Below, one piece after another: positions 1 to 5,441 of a stretch of 9,718 nucleotides of DNA; within the stretch, counting starts at the first letter, position 1, and each line of letters starts with the position of its first letter. A model generated the notes under the pieces. It saw nothing but the letters and a program-made list of their open reading frames with translations. It was not told where the DNA came from and ran no database searches. Source of the stretch: Bacillota bacterium (GTDB taxonomy: Bacteria; Bacillota; Bacilli; Bacillales_B; DSM-18226); NCBI GenBank assembly GCA_030705665.1, contig JAUZQA010000110.1:1-9718 (forward strand), written 5' to 3'. Position numbers and translations under genes: made by a program.

Positions 1-66
1 CTCTACTGCAATCACAATCCCAATTGCCCCAGTAATGATAAAGGACATACAAACTAGTAATAACAT
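1..66 (-). CDS. Start of a small hydrophobic protein (partial, cut by window edge)
   Basis: An ATG at 64-66 opens a frame that stays open to the window edge, giving 22 residues. They are almost entirely hydrophobic (MLLLVCM, then FIITGAIGIVIAV), as expected for a membrane helix starting at the N-terminus. Two purine-rich ribosome binding stretches precede it, GGAGG three bases and AAGGGGTG about nine bases upstream, so translation is credible. It is the fourth short ORF in the same direction downstream of the promoter at 677-705. I do not recognise the family. By position it may correspond to one of the small unnamed peptides of the B. subtilis yrzI operon, but this is inference. The C-terminus and true length lie outside the window. 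Confidence 0.5.
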   Translation of the reverse strand, partial: MLLLVCMSFIITGAIGIVIAVE

Positions 67-145
67 ATTCCTCCACACCCCTTAGGTCTTTGATTTTTTC
101 TATAAAGTAAATTTATCCTAATTGTACGATAATTATTGATAAATT

Positions 146-164
146 TGTGAACATTTTGTTCACA
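146..164. repeat. Perfect palindrome between two small ORFs
   Basis: TGTGAACA and TGTTCACA flank three T residues, an 8-bp perfect dyad. Neither strand has a clean uninterrupted T-tract immediately after it: plus reads ATTTTTATATTTTA and minus reads AATTTATC. It could be a weak plus-strand terminator, an RNA hairpin within the small-peptide transcript, or an operator. On the minus strand the right half overlaps TTCACA, which lies 19 bases from a TACAAT, so it might sit over a poor -35 box for the hydrophobic ORF. It differs in spacing from the LexA, Rex and FNR/CRP boxes. Confidence 0.45.
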
Positions 165-181
165 TTTTTATATTTTAGTCG

Positions 182-244
182 CTAAGTACTATCCTTCATG
201 ATCCAAAACGTTACATCTAAACCCTCAACTAAAAACAATTTCAT
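182..244 (-). CDS. Putative 20-residue peptide downstream of yrzI
   Basis: The ATG at 242-244 lies just after a GAGGTGG ribosome binding site and opens a 20-codon frame ending in TAG at 182. The peptide begins MKLFLVEGLDV and ends WIMKDST; it has a hydrophobic first half and one Trp, with no signal peptide or recognisable domain. It starts 30 bases after the yrzI stop, in the same direction, as expected for the next cistron of a polycistronic transcript. It is too short for coding statistics, so support rests on the ribosome binding site, spacing and context. B. subtilis has short ORFs at the equivalent place, one of which is cut by Rae1 during translation (from memory). Confidence 0.45.
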   Translation of the reverse strand: MKLFLVEGLDVTFWIMKDST

Positions 245-274
245 AAAAACCACCTCATTTTTAATTTTTATTGT

Positions 275-409
275 TTATAAAATATTGGATATTTGTCGAT
301 CTTTATGTTTTTCATATAACTGATTAACCATTTCCTGATGAATTGCTTCCTCCCTGCTTTTTTTTCTCTTTTTGATTGTTATCGTTAAAAATAAAATATT
401 TAGAGTCAT
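275..409 (-). CDS. yrzI: YrzI family small protein
   Basis: This is a 44-residue protein starting MTLNILFLTITIKKRKK and ending RQISNIL. A short hydrophobic N-terminal stretch (about residues 3-12) is followed by a Lys/Arg cluster (13-20) and a charged, probably helical tail (20-44). This layout and the opening residues match the YrzI family of Bacillus. A strong ribosome binding site (AAAGGGGGTGA) lies just upstream of the ATG at 407-409. In B. subtilis yrzI belongs to an operon of tiny peptides, reported to be toxic when overproduced and kept low by Rae1-dependent mRNA cleavage; I state this from memory. The molecular target is unknown. Expression here should come from the promoter at 677-705 by reading through two hairpins, as I see no convincing promoter between the hairpins and the start codon. 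Confidence 0.85.
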   Translation of the reverse strand: MTLNILFLTITIKKRKKSREEAIHQEMVNQLYEKHKDRQISNIL

Positions 410-450
410 GATTTTTCACCCCCTTTTTTAAAATTATCCAACAAAAAAAA

Positions 451-474
451 CCGCAAGAAGAACCCATCTCGCGG
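451..474 (-). terminator. Second of two tandem hairpins, terminator-like, upstream of yrzI
   Basis: On the minus strand CCGCGAGA and TCTTGCGG pair over 8 bp (one G-T wobble) around an 8-base loop. The 3' arm is followed at once by eight T residues (443-450), a textbook intrinsic terminator. It sits only about 40 bases before the yrzI start codon, so it would block yrzI unless transcripts read through. Its 5' arm can also pair with the 3' arm of the hairpin at 498-521. Confidence 0.75.
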
Positions 475-497
475 CGTTGTTTTTAGGCATAAAAATA

Positions 498-521
498 CCG
501 CAAGAGACATTCTACCTGCGG
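498..521 (-). terminator. First of two tandem hairpins, terminator-like
   Basis: On the minus strand CCGCA and TGCGG pair, with a possible short inner GG/CT extension, and the 3' arm is followed by TATTTTTATG. It is a weaker terminator than the copy at 451-474 but shares its length (24 bases), the CCGC opening and the TCTTGCGG ending, so the two look like degenerate direct copies 47 bases apart. It lies 28 bases after the stop codon of the 28-residue ORF. Confidence 0.55.
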
Positions 522-548
522 CATGGATATCTTAATAAATGGAAAAAA

Positions 549-635
549 TCAGTTTTCCAGCCTACTGCAGTCGAATGTATGATTAAATTTTGTATTAAAT
601 CCAGTTGTACACATCACCAAATATGTGAAATTCAT
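549..635 (-). CDS. Putative 28-residue peptide, possible leader peptide of the yrzI locus
   Basis: An excellent ribosome binding site (GAAGGAGGTC, 9-base spacing) precedes the ATG at 633-635. The 28-codon frame starts MNFTYLVMCTTGF and ends CSRLEN, then TGA at 549. It lies about 35 bases downstream of the expected start site of a near-consensus sigma-A promoter, and it is followed by the two tandem hairpins at 498-521 and 451-474. Promoter, ribosome binding site, short ORF and hairpins in that order form a complete small transcription unit, or the leader of a longer one that includes yrzI. The composition is unremarkable: four Thr, four Asn, four Phe and two Cys, with no run of one amino acid as in classic biosynthetic leader peptides. 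I recognise no family. The plus-strand frame across the same bases lacks a comparable ribosome binding site and runs through the hairpins. Confidence 0.55.
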   Translation of the reverse strand: MNFTYLVMCTTGFNTKFNHTFDCSRLEN

Positions 636-676
636 TACGATTCGACCTCCTTCGGAATTATTAACTAACTATGGTA

Positions 677-705
677 ATTATATCCATTACATTTATGTTT
701 GTAAA
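677..705 (-). promoter_or_regulatory. Near-consensus sigma-A promoter for the small-peptide locus
   Basis: The minus strand has TTTACA (700-705), a 17-base spacer and a perfect TATAAT (677-682). The start site is expected near 670, giving a leader of about 35 bases before the 28-residue ORF. It lies directly downstream of the strong yrhC terminator, so the peptide locus is transcribed independently of yrhC. Confidence 0.75.
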
Positions 706-734
706 CTGCAATTGGAAAAAATGGGTAAAAAAAT

Positions 735-754
735 AAGCATTCTGGTGAATGCTT
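735..754 (-). terminator. Intrinsic terminator of yrhC
   Basis: On the minus strand AAGCATTC and GAATGCTT form a perfect 8-bp stem with an ACCA loop, followed by A and seven T residues. The stem begins in the last base of the yrhC stop codon. On the plus strand the hairpin is followed by TATTTTTTC, so it could stop transcription both ways. Confidence 0.9.
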
Positions 755-1011
755 TATTTTTTCAATATTTCATCGCTTTCTTCCAACGCTAAAAGTTTTT
801 TACGGCATAGTTTTTCATTAATAAACAACAACAGCGATACTGCTATAAAAGCTGTTGAAGCAATAATCATTATATTTACATCCATCGTACTCTTTGTAGC
901 GGATGGAATAATCACTCCTAAATAGAAAAATACACCTGCAGCTAATAAAATAACAGCGAACCGCTTTAAATCAACCATTTTTTCGTAAAGCTGCTTTGCT
1001 TCGTTTTTCAT
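754..1011 (-). CDS. yrhC: YrhC family membrane protein
   Basis: This is an 85-residue protein of unknown function. A charged N-terminus (1-17) is followed by a hydrophobic helix at about 18-36, a short polar stretch with PSATKST, a second helix at about 45-64, and a Lys/Glu-rich C-terminal tail. Two helices with both tails charged suggest an integral membrane protein with N- and C-termini on the same side. Size, topology and the FFYLGVIIP segment fit the YrhC family of Bacillaceae. In B. subtilis yrhC follows mccA-mccB in the mtnN sulfur-recycling operon. Here it follows mtnN directly, but a terminator-like hairpin at 1091-1118 separates them, so it may have its own promoter; I find none that is convincing. 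The ribosome binding site AGGTGG is close to the ATG (3-4 bases). Confidence 0.8.
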   Translation of the reverse strand: MKNEAKQLYEKMVDLKRFAVILLAAGVFFYLGVIIPSATKSTMDVNIMIIASTAFIAVSLLLFINEKLCRKKLLALEESDEILKK

Positions 1012-1090
1012 AAGCCACCTGCTTTCTTAAACTTCTACTAAACTACTTTATCATAGAAATGGTGGCAAATATGCATGTAAATAATAGTAA

Positions 1091-1118
1091 CCGTCCAGCC
1101 CATGTGTTCGCCGGACAG
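1091..1118 (-). terminator. Intrinsic terminator of mtnN
   Basis: On the minus strand CTGTCCGGC pairs with GCTGGACGG over 9 bp (two G-T wobbles) around a 10-base loop, then TTACTATTATTTA. The wobbles favour the minus-strand orientation. It starts 13 bases after the mtnN stop codon. The T-tract is interrupted, so some read-through into yrhC is possible. Confidence 0.7.
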
Positions 1119-1131
1119 TCATTTCAATCCT

Positions 1132-1827
1132 TTAACTTAAAGCAGCAACCATCTTCATCACCAATGTTGCGGAATGAAGCGCAGCCTTTTCTAAAAATTG
1201 ATCAAAGGATATATCTGATTCTTTTCCTGCAATGTCCGATAATGAGCGAATAATCACAAAAGGTGTTTTAAATTGAAAGGCAACTTGAGCAATTGCGGCT
1301 GCCTCCATTTCAACAGCTTGTACATTTTGAAATTTTGTTCGAACAAAGTCAACCTTCACGGGATCACTCATAAAAGAATCTCCTGTGACAATTAACCCTT
1401 TTACCGTTTGTACCCCCTCAATTTCTTCCGCGGCTTTTTCTGCCTTTAAAATTAACCCTTCATCCGCTGCAAATGCTGCAGGAAGCTGAGGAACTTGCCC
1501 ATACTCATAATTAAAAGCAGTCACATCCACATCATGATGACGTACTTCAGTTGAAATAACGATGTCCCCAACATTTAAAGAAGGATTAAAGCCACCTGCA
1601 GAACCAGTATTAATAATAAGATCTGGTTTATATTTTTCGAGGAGAATCGAAGTTGACATAGCAGCATTTACTTTCCCAATTCCTGATTTAAGTAAAATTA
1701 CTTCCGCACCGTTCATTTTCCCAAAAGTAAATTCACAACCAGCAATTGTTTCTTGTGAATTGCCCTCAATATGATCTCTTAATAAAGTAACTTCTTCTTC
1801 CATTGCTCCAATGATCGCGATTTTCAT
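1132..1827 (-). CDS. mtnN: 5'-methylthioadenosine/S-adenosylhomocysteine nucleosidase
   Basis: This cytoplasmic enzyme hydrolyses 5'-methylthioadenosine and S-adenosylhomocysteine to adenine plus methylthioribose or S-ribosylhomocysteine. It recycles by-products of SAM use and polyamine synthesis and supplies the LuxS substrate. The 231 residues match the family length. The N-terminus ([13 protein letters not shown]) carries the catalytic Glu12; [10 protein letters not shown] (47-56) and NTGSAGG (73-79) form the nucleoside phosphorylase core; AVEMEA (171-176) supplies Glu175 for ribose binding; and SLSDIA (195-200) holds Asp198, the proton donor to adenine. The start is an ATG with AGAGGT six bases upstream. 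In B. subtilis the gene is flanked by yrrT and mccA-mccB; here it stands alone between divergent yrzA and its own terminator. The TrmR methyltransferase in this window is one source of the SAH it consumes, a general link and not evidence of co-regulation. Confidence 0.97.
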   Translation of the reverse strand: MKIAIIGAMEEEVTLLRDHIEGNSQETIAGCEFTFGKMNGAEVILLKSGIGKVNAAMSTSILLEKYKPDLIINTGSAGGFNPSLNVGDIVISTEVRHHDVDVTAFNYEYGQVPQLPAAFAADEGLILKAEKAAEEIEGVQTVKGLIVTGDSFMSDPVKVDFVRTKFQNVQAVEMEAAAIAQVAFQFKTPFVIIRSLSDIAGKESDISFDQFLEKAALHSATLVMKMVAALS

Positions 1828-1869
1828 GTTTTTACCTCTTTCTTTTTCTGTTCATGGGTTGCAGTTTTT

Positions 1870-1897
1870 ATTTTACCATTTTAGCCAAGTTCATGAA
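1870..1897 (-). promoter_or_regulatory. Candidate promoter of mtnN
   Basis: TTCATG (1892-1897), a 16-base spacer and TAAAAT (1870-1875) on the minus strand could serve mtnN, with a leader of about 35 bases. The -35 is poor. I see no S-box riboswitch or T-box in the 156 bases between the mtnN and yrzA start codons. Confidence 0.3.
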
Positions 1898-1917
1898 AAT
1901 CAACTTATGTAAATGGA

Positions 1918-1946
1918 TTGCTAGAGGTGATATAAAGAAATACAAT
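1918..1946 (+). promoter_or_regulatory. Sigma-A promoter of yrzA
   Basis: TTGCTA (1918-1923), a 17-base spacer and TACAAT (1941-1946) make a good vegetative promoter reading toward yrzA. The expected start site near 1953 leaves a leader of about 30 bases with GAGGAGG at 1969-1975. Confidence 0.65.
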
Positions 1947-1983
1947 AGAAGAAATGTCAACATACAAAGAGGAGGAAACAATA

Positions 1984-2190
1984 ATGAATATTGAATTTGA
2001 TCTTATCGAAGATAAAGTTGAATTTTTTGAAGCTGGCGACCTTAAAACTCTTGAGAAAAAAATTACTGCTCAAATTGACATAAATAAAGCGATACTACTG
2101 TCCGTTAACTCTGTATCCCATCAGATGCATGTGAATGAAAATGGGCAAACGTATTTTACCGCAGTTGTTCATTTTAAAAGAAAAAAATAG
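1984..2190 (+). CDS. yrzA: DUF2536 family protein YrzA
   Basis: This is a 68-residue, probably cytoplasmic protein of unknown function, and the only plus-strand gene in the window. It starts MNIEFDLIEDKVEFFEA, has a charged helix-like stretch around 20-33 (LKTLEKKITAQID) and ends in HFKRKK. Size, sequence type and position next to yrrS fit YrzA of B. subtilis (DUF2536). An upstream in-frame ATG at 1954 exists, but the start at 1984 is preferred because GAGGAGG lies 8 bases before it, while the upstream ATG has no ribosome binding site and coincides with the predicted transcription start. The gene has its own promoter and ends in a terminator whose stem begins with the last base of the TAG stop. 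It diverges from mtnN and converges on yrrS. Confidence 0.85.
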   Translation: MNIEFDLIEDKVEFFEAGDLKTLEKKITAQIDINKAILLSVNSVSHQMHVNENGQTYFTAVVHFKRKK

Positions 2191-2212
2191 GATGGCTTTA
2201 AAAACGCCATCC
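2190..2212. terminator. Bidirectional terminator shared by yrzA and yrrS
   Basis: GGATGGC (2190-2196) and GCCATCC (2206-2212) form a perfect 7-bp stem with a 9-base loop. On the minus strand it is followed by TATTTTTTTCTTTT, a strong signal for yrrS, whose stop codon is 10 bases upstream. On the plus strand only CATTCTTTG follows, weaker but sufficient for a short gene like yrzA. Confidence 0.85.
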
Positions 2213-2221
2213 CATTCTTTG

Positions 2222-2878
2222 CTATTGAACCTGTTCAACTTTAGTTGCTTTATATCCTTGGCCATCCCATTGCAGATAAACCCGAAATTTTTGCCCTTTA
2301 TTATCTTTTGCAGAGATCGTCCCGACAGAACCGCCTGGTGTACTTTTATCGCTTCCTAAGAACCAAACAGTCATATTCCCCTGGTCAATTCCAGCAGCGG
2401 ATGACATTGTCTGTAACATCTGCTGCCAATCCTGAGAATTAGAATCATAACTTGTCACATGCTGAGTGCTGCTTGCTGGTGCAGTCGTATTTGCATCTGG
2501 ACCATTGACCGTTTGCTGTTGATCTGAATTTGTTTGATTATCCTTTGAAGTCGATGAGGATGCTGCCGTATTCGCTTGGTCCCCTACAACTTGATTATTA
2601 TTTTCTTTTGAGGAATTCTGCGTTGTAGTATTTTTGGCATCGGACGATGTATCATTTTTTGTTTTATTTACTGATTTTTTTTCAGTTGTTGTTTTTGCTG
2701 CAGTTATTTGTCCATCTTTATTTGCTGCAGTTTTGTCATTGCCTGATAAAAAGATCGAGTAAGCAACAAACACAATCAGCAAAAGAACAATTCCAATTAA
2801 ACCGTTCAATACTAGATTTGTTTTCTTTCTTTTCGCACGGTAGTTTGCACGAGAACTACCTTGAAAATCATTCTTCAA
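2222..2878 (-). CDS. yrrS: YrrS family (DUF1510) membrane-anchored protein
   Basis: This is a 218-residue bitopic protein. A short basic cytoplasmic N-terminus (RAKRKKTN) precedes one transmembrane helix at about 23-44 (LVLNGLIGIVLLLIVFVAYSI). A long low-complexity Ser/Thr/Asn/Gln/Lys linker (about 48-145) follows, then a compact C-terminal domain (about 150-218) with W-Q-Q-M and VWFLGSDK, as in DUF1510. The C-terminal domain probably lies outside the cell, in the wall zone. In B. subtilis yrrS sits beside pbpI and is thought to act with it; the biochemical role is unknown. Start choice: the frame extends to a GTG at 2887, but the only good ribosome binding site (GGGAGAG, 2887-2893) would touch that codon, while it lies 8 bases before the TTG at 2878, so TTG is preferred. 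The linker is probably divergent even between close species. Confidence 0.88.
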   Translation of the reverse strand: MKNDFQGSSRANYRAKRKKTNLVLNGLIGIVLLLIVFVAYSIFLSGNDKTAANKDGQITAAKTTTEKKSVNKTKNDTSSDAKNTTTQNSSKENNNQVVGDQANTAASSSTSKDNQTNSDQQQTVNGPDANTTAPASSTQHVTSYDSNSQDWQQMLQTMSSAAGIDQGNMTVWFLGSDKSTPGGSVGTISAKDNKGQKFRVYLQWDGQGYKATKVEQVQ

Positions 2879-2911
2879 AATTTCCACTCTCCCAATAACA
2901 AGGATGTCAAC

Positions 2912-2940
2912 ATTCTACCACGAGTAGATGAAAACTTGAA
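2912..2940 (-). promoter_or_regulatory. Candidate promoter of yrrS
   Basis: TTCAAG (2935-2940), a 17-base spacer and TAGAAT (2912-2917) on the minus strand lie in the 97 bases between pbpI and yrrS. The -35 matches only half the consensus, so yrrS may also be read from pbpI. No terminator is visible in the gap. Confidence 0.35.
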
Positions 2941-2975
2941 GTATTTTATCATATTTTTACATTTTTTGGATAAAA

Positions 2976-4736
2976 TCACTCTTTTTTCTCATATCTATAC
3001 AGCATTTTGACAACCTCTGCAAATAGTTGATTAACCCCTGGTTCATTATCAGCCACATCCAAACTTACAGCAACAAGTGCATATTTTGGTTGATGGTAAG
3101 GGAAGTAGCCAGCAAACCATTTATTATGAAGCTGCATCCCTCTCTCAAATTTTCCTGTTTCAGCCGTACCAGACTTTCCTGCTACTTCATAGGGGAGATT
3201 TTGAAACCACCTGCCTGTACCATTTTTATTCACTACAACCTCCCTTAATAGCTTCTGAAGCCTCATGGCGATGAATGGTGAAATGGACTCTCCTGGGATG
3301 TTCTTTTCAGGAAAACCAATCATCGTTGAACCATTTTTATATTCAATTTTTGTGACAGCCCTAACCATCTCCTTTTTCCCGCCTCTTGCAATTGTTGCCA
3401 TCATATTAGCAACGGCCAATGGAGTGGCTCGTACCTCATGCTGGCCGATCCCTGCCTGTGCAGCAAAGTTAGCATCATTTTGTTCCGAGCTTTTTAAAAA
3501 AACTCTACCTTTCTCTTCTTCACTTACCTGTTTAAAATGGTCAATATGGAAAACATTCCCTTCCCAACCAACAGGTCCAATTAAGGACAGTTTATCTGCA
3601 TAATTTTCTAAAATTCCCGAATCAATTTTTTGCAACTCCTGAGCCAGTTGGCCAAATGTATGATTACAGCTTCTAGCAAAGCTATCTGAGAAATTAAGCA
3701 TTCCATAATTATAAACCAGCTCTGGTTTGCCATTAATCTTTTTACTGCAATCAAATAACCTGGACGGCATGACAAGGTTATAATCAATTGCAGCTGCAGC
3801 AGTAACGGTTTTAAAGATAGATCCGATAATCTGCTGTTTTACCATCATATTGGTGATCCCGCTTTGCTGATAGGGATTTTTATTCACAACAGCAGGACGA
3901 GAGACCATGGCTAATATGCTGTTATCTGCTAAATTTATGAGAACTAGTCCGCCTTTTTTTATTTTAAAAGAATCAACGAGCCTTTCAGTCTGCTCTTGAA
4001 TCTCTTTGTCAATCGTGGTTCTAACATTGACGGGATAGAAAGGATTAGCGGGGTCAACATATCGGACATCGGCACCATATAATGGCGCACCCGTTCCGTC
4101 CACGTGATAAATAAGCTTCGCTTTTCCGTCGGGTAGAAGAAACTCATCAAAGCTTTGTTCAAGCCCCGAAATACCGATCACCGTTTTCTCAGGGAGCTTT
4201 TTATTGGGATACCTTCTTTCCAATTCGTGAGGATTTTCACCGACAATGCCGATCAGCTGTCCAGCAGGAAAAATATTTCGCTCAAAGGACTTTTCTATTG
4301 CGAATACACCAGGAATTTGTAATGCATTGATACCCTCTGCCTGCTTCCGGGAAAGTTCCAGCGGAGACTGTTCCGCTGTGAAGACAAATGGCTTTTTTGC
4401 CTGCTCAACCTTTGATTTAATCAGCGGGGGTGGAATTTTTAAAATATCGGCAACTTTTTCGATATCCCATTCCATGTTTTTTAGAAAAGGGAACATAACA
4501 AGTACCGATACTTTTTTATTTACTAATGGGCTGCCATTCCGATCATGAAAATTCCCCCTGCCATTATCAATTACTAATTCCTGCGATCTTTGTTTAACAC
4601 TTTCTTCTAACAAATTGATATGATGTTTTGAAAAAGTTTCGGTTCTAAATAGCTGAATTTCCATTAATCTGACTAATAATACAACTAAACATATGCTGCA
4701 AAACAACAACCAGCTGATTACCCGTCTTTTTCGCAT
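2976..4736 (-). CDS. pbpI: Class B penicillin-binding protein (PbpI/YrrR type)
   Basis: This is a peptidoglycan transpeptidase that cross-links stem peptides outside the membrane. The 586 residues start with a basic patch (MRKRRV) and one transmembrane helix at about 8-25. A PBP dimerisation domain (about 50-215, with the DRNG motif near 65 and GISGLEQ near 188-194) precedes the transpeptidase domain. All three active-site motifs are present: SIFK with nucleophile Ser306, SCN at 356-358, and KSGT at 521-524. In B. subtilis PbpI is produced in the forespore under sigma-F. The frame extends to TTG 4754 and ATG 4751, but both lie inside the greA terminator. The ATG at 4736 has GAGGTG 7 bases upstream and gives the normal basic N-terminus, so it is preferred. 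The ribosome binding site is part of the terminator stem. Confidence 0.93.
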   Translation of the reverse strand: MRKRRVISWLLFCSICLVVLLVRLMEIQLFRTETFSKHHINLLEESVKQRSQELVIDNGRGNFHDRNGSPLVNKKVSVLVMFPFLKNMEWDIEKVADILKIPPPLIKSKVEQAKKPFVFTAEQSPLELSRKQAEGINALQIPGVFAIEKSFERNIFPAGQLIGIVGENPHELERRYPNKKLPEKTVIGISGLEQSFDEFLLPDGKAKLIYHVDGTGAPLYGADVRYVDPANPFYPVNVRTTIDKEIQEQTERLVDSFKIKKGGLVLINLADNSILAMVSRPAVVNKNPYQQSGITNMMVKQQIIGSIFKTVTAAAAIDYNLVMPSRLFDCSKKINGKPELVYNYGMLNFSDSFARSCNHTFGQLAQELQKIDSGILENYADKLSLIGPVGWEGNVFHIDHFKQVSEEEKGRVFLKSSEQNDANFAAQAGIGQHEVRATPLAVANMMATIARGGKKEMVRAVTKIEYKNGSTMIGFPEKNIPGESISPFIAMRLQKLLREVVVNKNGTGRWFQNLPYEVAGKSGTAETGKFERGMQLHNKWFAGYFPYHQPKYALVAVSLDVADNEPGVNQLFAEVVKMLYRYEKKE

Positions 4737-4742
4737 AAAAAA

Positions 4743-4771
4743 ACACCTCATCAAAAGTTTTGACGAGGTGT
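4743..4771 (-). terminator. greA terminator overlapping the pbpI ribosome binding site
   Basis: On the minus strand ACACCTCGTCAAA pairs with TTTGATGAGGTGT (one G-T wobble) in a 13-bp stem, followed by a T-run (4737-4742) that abuts the ATG of pbpI. The 3' arm contains GAGGTG (4744-4749), the ribosome binding site of pbpI, so the folded hairpin both ends greA transcripts and would hide that site in read-through RNA. Confidence 0.9.
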
Positions 4772-4805
4772 CCTGATTTCAAACAAATATAAAAAGCAAT
4801 AATTA

Positions 4806-5282
4806 TTATTTAATGGAAACAATGCGAACGCTCATTTCGCCGCCAGGGGTCTGCACCGTTACTTGGTCTCCGACTTTTTTTCCAATTAAGCTTTTTGCGA
4901 TTGGTGAATCATTTGAAATTTTTCCTTCAAACGGGTCTGCCTCTGCACTACCAACAATCGTGTACGTTTCTTCTTCTCCATCAGGAAGTTCAATAAAGGT
5001 TACAGACCTTCCTAATGAAACAGAGTCGCTAGCAATTTCTCCCTCTTCAATGATTTTTGCATTACGAATCATGTTTTCAATCGTCGTAATACGTCCTTCA
5101 ACAAATGCCTGCTCTTCTTTTGCAGAATCATACTCAGAGTTCTCGGACAAATCGCCAAAACTTCTTGCAATTTTTATACGTTCAACGACTTCTTTTCTTT
5201 TAACCGTTTTCAAATATTCAAGCTCTTGTGCAAGCTTCTCTTTTCCTGCTAATGTCATTGGAAATACTTTTTCGGTAGCCAA
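4806..5282 (-). CDS. greA: Transcription elongation factor GreA
   Basis: GreA enters the secondary channel of backtracked RNA polymerase and stimulates cleavage of the extruded RNA 3' end, restarting elongation. The 158 residues show the standard layout: an N-terminal antiparallel coiled coil (about 10-75) with the tip motif [16 protein letters not shown] carrying the acidic residues Asp44 and Glu47, and a C-terminal FKBP-like globular domain (about 83-158) with [18 protein letters not shown]. Start choice: an in-frame ATG at 5288 is only about 3 bases from the GAAGGAG ribosome binding site, whereas TTG at 5282 is 8-9 bases away and gives MATEKVFPM, matching the beginning of B. subtilis GreA. 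The gene follows udk after 159 bases containing a hairpin and a possible promoter, and ends in a strong terminator. Confidence 0.97.
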   Translation of the reverse strand: MATEKVFPMTLAGKEKLAQELEYLKTVKRKEVVERIKIARSFGDLSENSEYDSAKEEQAFVEGRITTIENMIRNAKIIEEGEIASDSVSLGRSVTFIELPDGEEETYTIVGSAEADPFEGKISNDSPIAKSLIGKKVGDQVTVQTPGGEMSVRIVSIK

Positions 5283-5316
5283 AACCATTCACTCCTTCTA
5301 GTCGTCACAAATCCCC

Positions 5317-5346
5317 ATTAGAATTGTGTATTTAATATATGTACAA
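5317..5346 (-). promoter_or_regulatory. Candidate promoter of greA
   Basis: TTGTAC (5341-5346), an 18-base spacer and TCTAAT (5317-5322) on the minus strand lie downstream of the udk hairpin. They would give a leader of about 30 bases. The -35 is poor; other AT-rich alternatives nearby cannot be excluded. Confidence 0.35.
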
Positions 5347-5378
5347 TTAAATGTCCTTAAGACAAAAAATATATAGCA

Positions 5379-5402
5379 GCGCGTTCTCATAAGAGAACGC
5401 GC
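5379..5402 (-). terminator. Perfect 10-bp hairpin between udk and greA
   Basis: GCGCGTTCTC and GAGAACGCGC are perfectly complementary with a 4-base loop. The T-run on the minus strand (TATATATTTTTTG) starts a few bases after the stem, which is late for an intrinsic terminator. It may be an inefficient terminator of udk, or a stable hairpin marking an mRNA end or processing site. It lies 39 bases past the udk stop. Confidence 0.6.
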
Positions 5403-5441
5403 AGAATAAAACCATCAAAAATATTTTTCTATGCTATTGTG

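Noticed and set aside
483..524. Minus-strand 13-codon ORF spanning the first hairpin
   Set aside because: Not annotated as a gene because no adequate ribosome binding site precedes it. Kept only as part of the attenuator hypothesis.
477..668. Plus-strand 63-residue frame in the yrhC-yrzI gap
   Set aside because: Its start lies in a hairpin region without a ribosome binding site. The minus strand has a consensus promoter, a strong ribosome binding site and hairpins in coherent order.
1828..1983. S-box riboswitch or CymR-type site between mtnN and yrzA
   Set aside because: The gap is too short for an S-box and shows no matching core; only ordinary promoter elements are visible.
3265..3603. 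Plus-strand 112-residue frame opposite pbpI
   Set aside because: It lies wholly inside pbpI on the other strand, with no ribosome binding site and no recognisable domain.
4751..4800. Sigma-F-like promoter before pbpI
   Set aside because: GGACACCTC matches the -10 only partly and the -35 is loose, so it is not listed as a feature, although the B. subtilis counterpart is sigma-F dependent.
4813..5301. Plus-strand 162-residue frame opposite greA
   Set aside because: It is a shadow of greA. No ribosome binding site or promoter, and the Ser/Pro-rich composition reflects the complementary strand.
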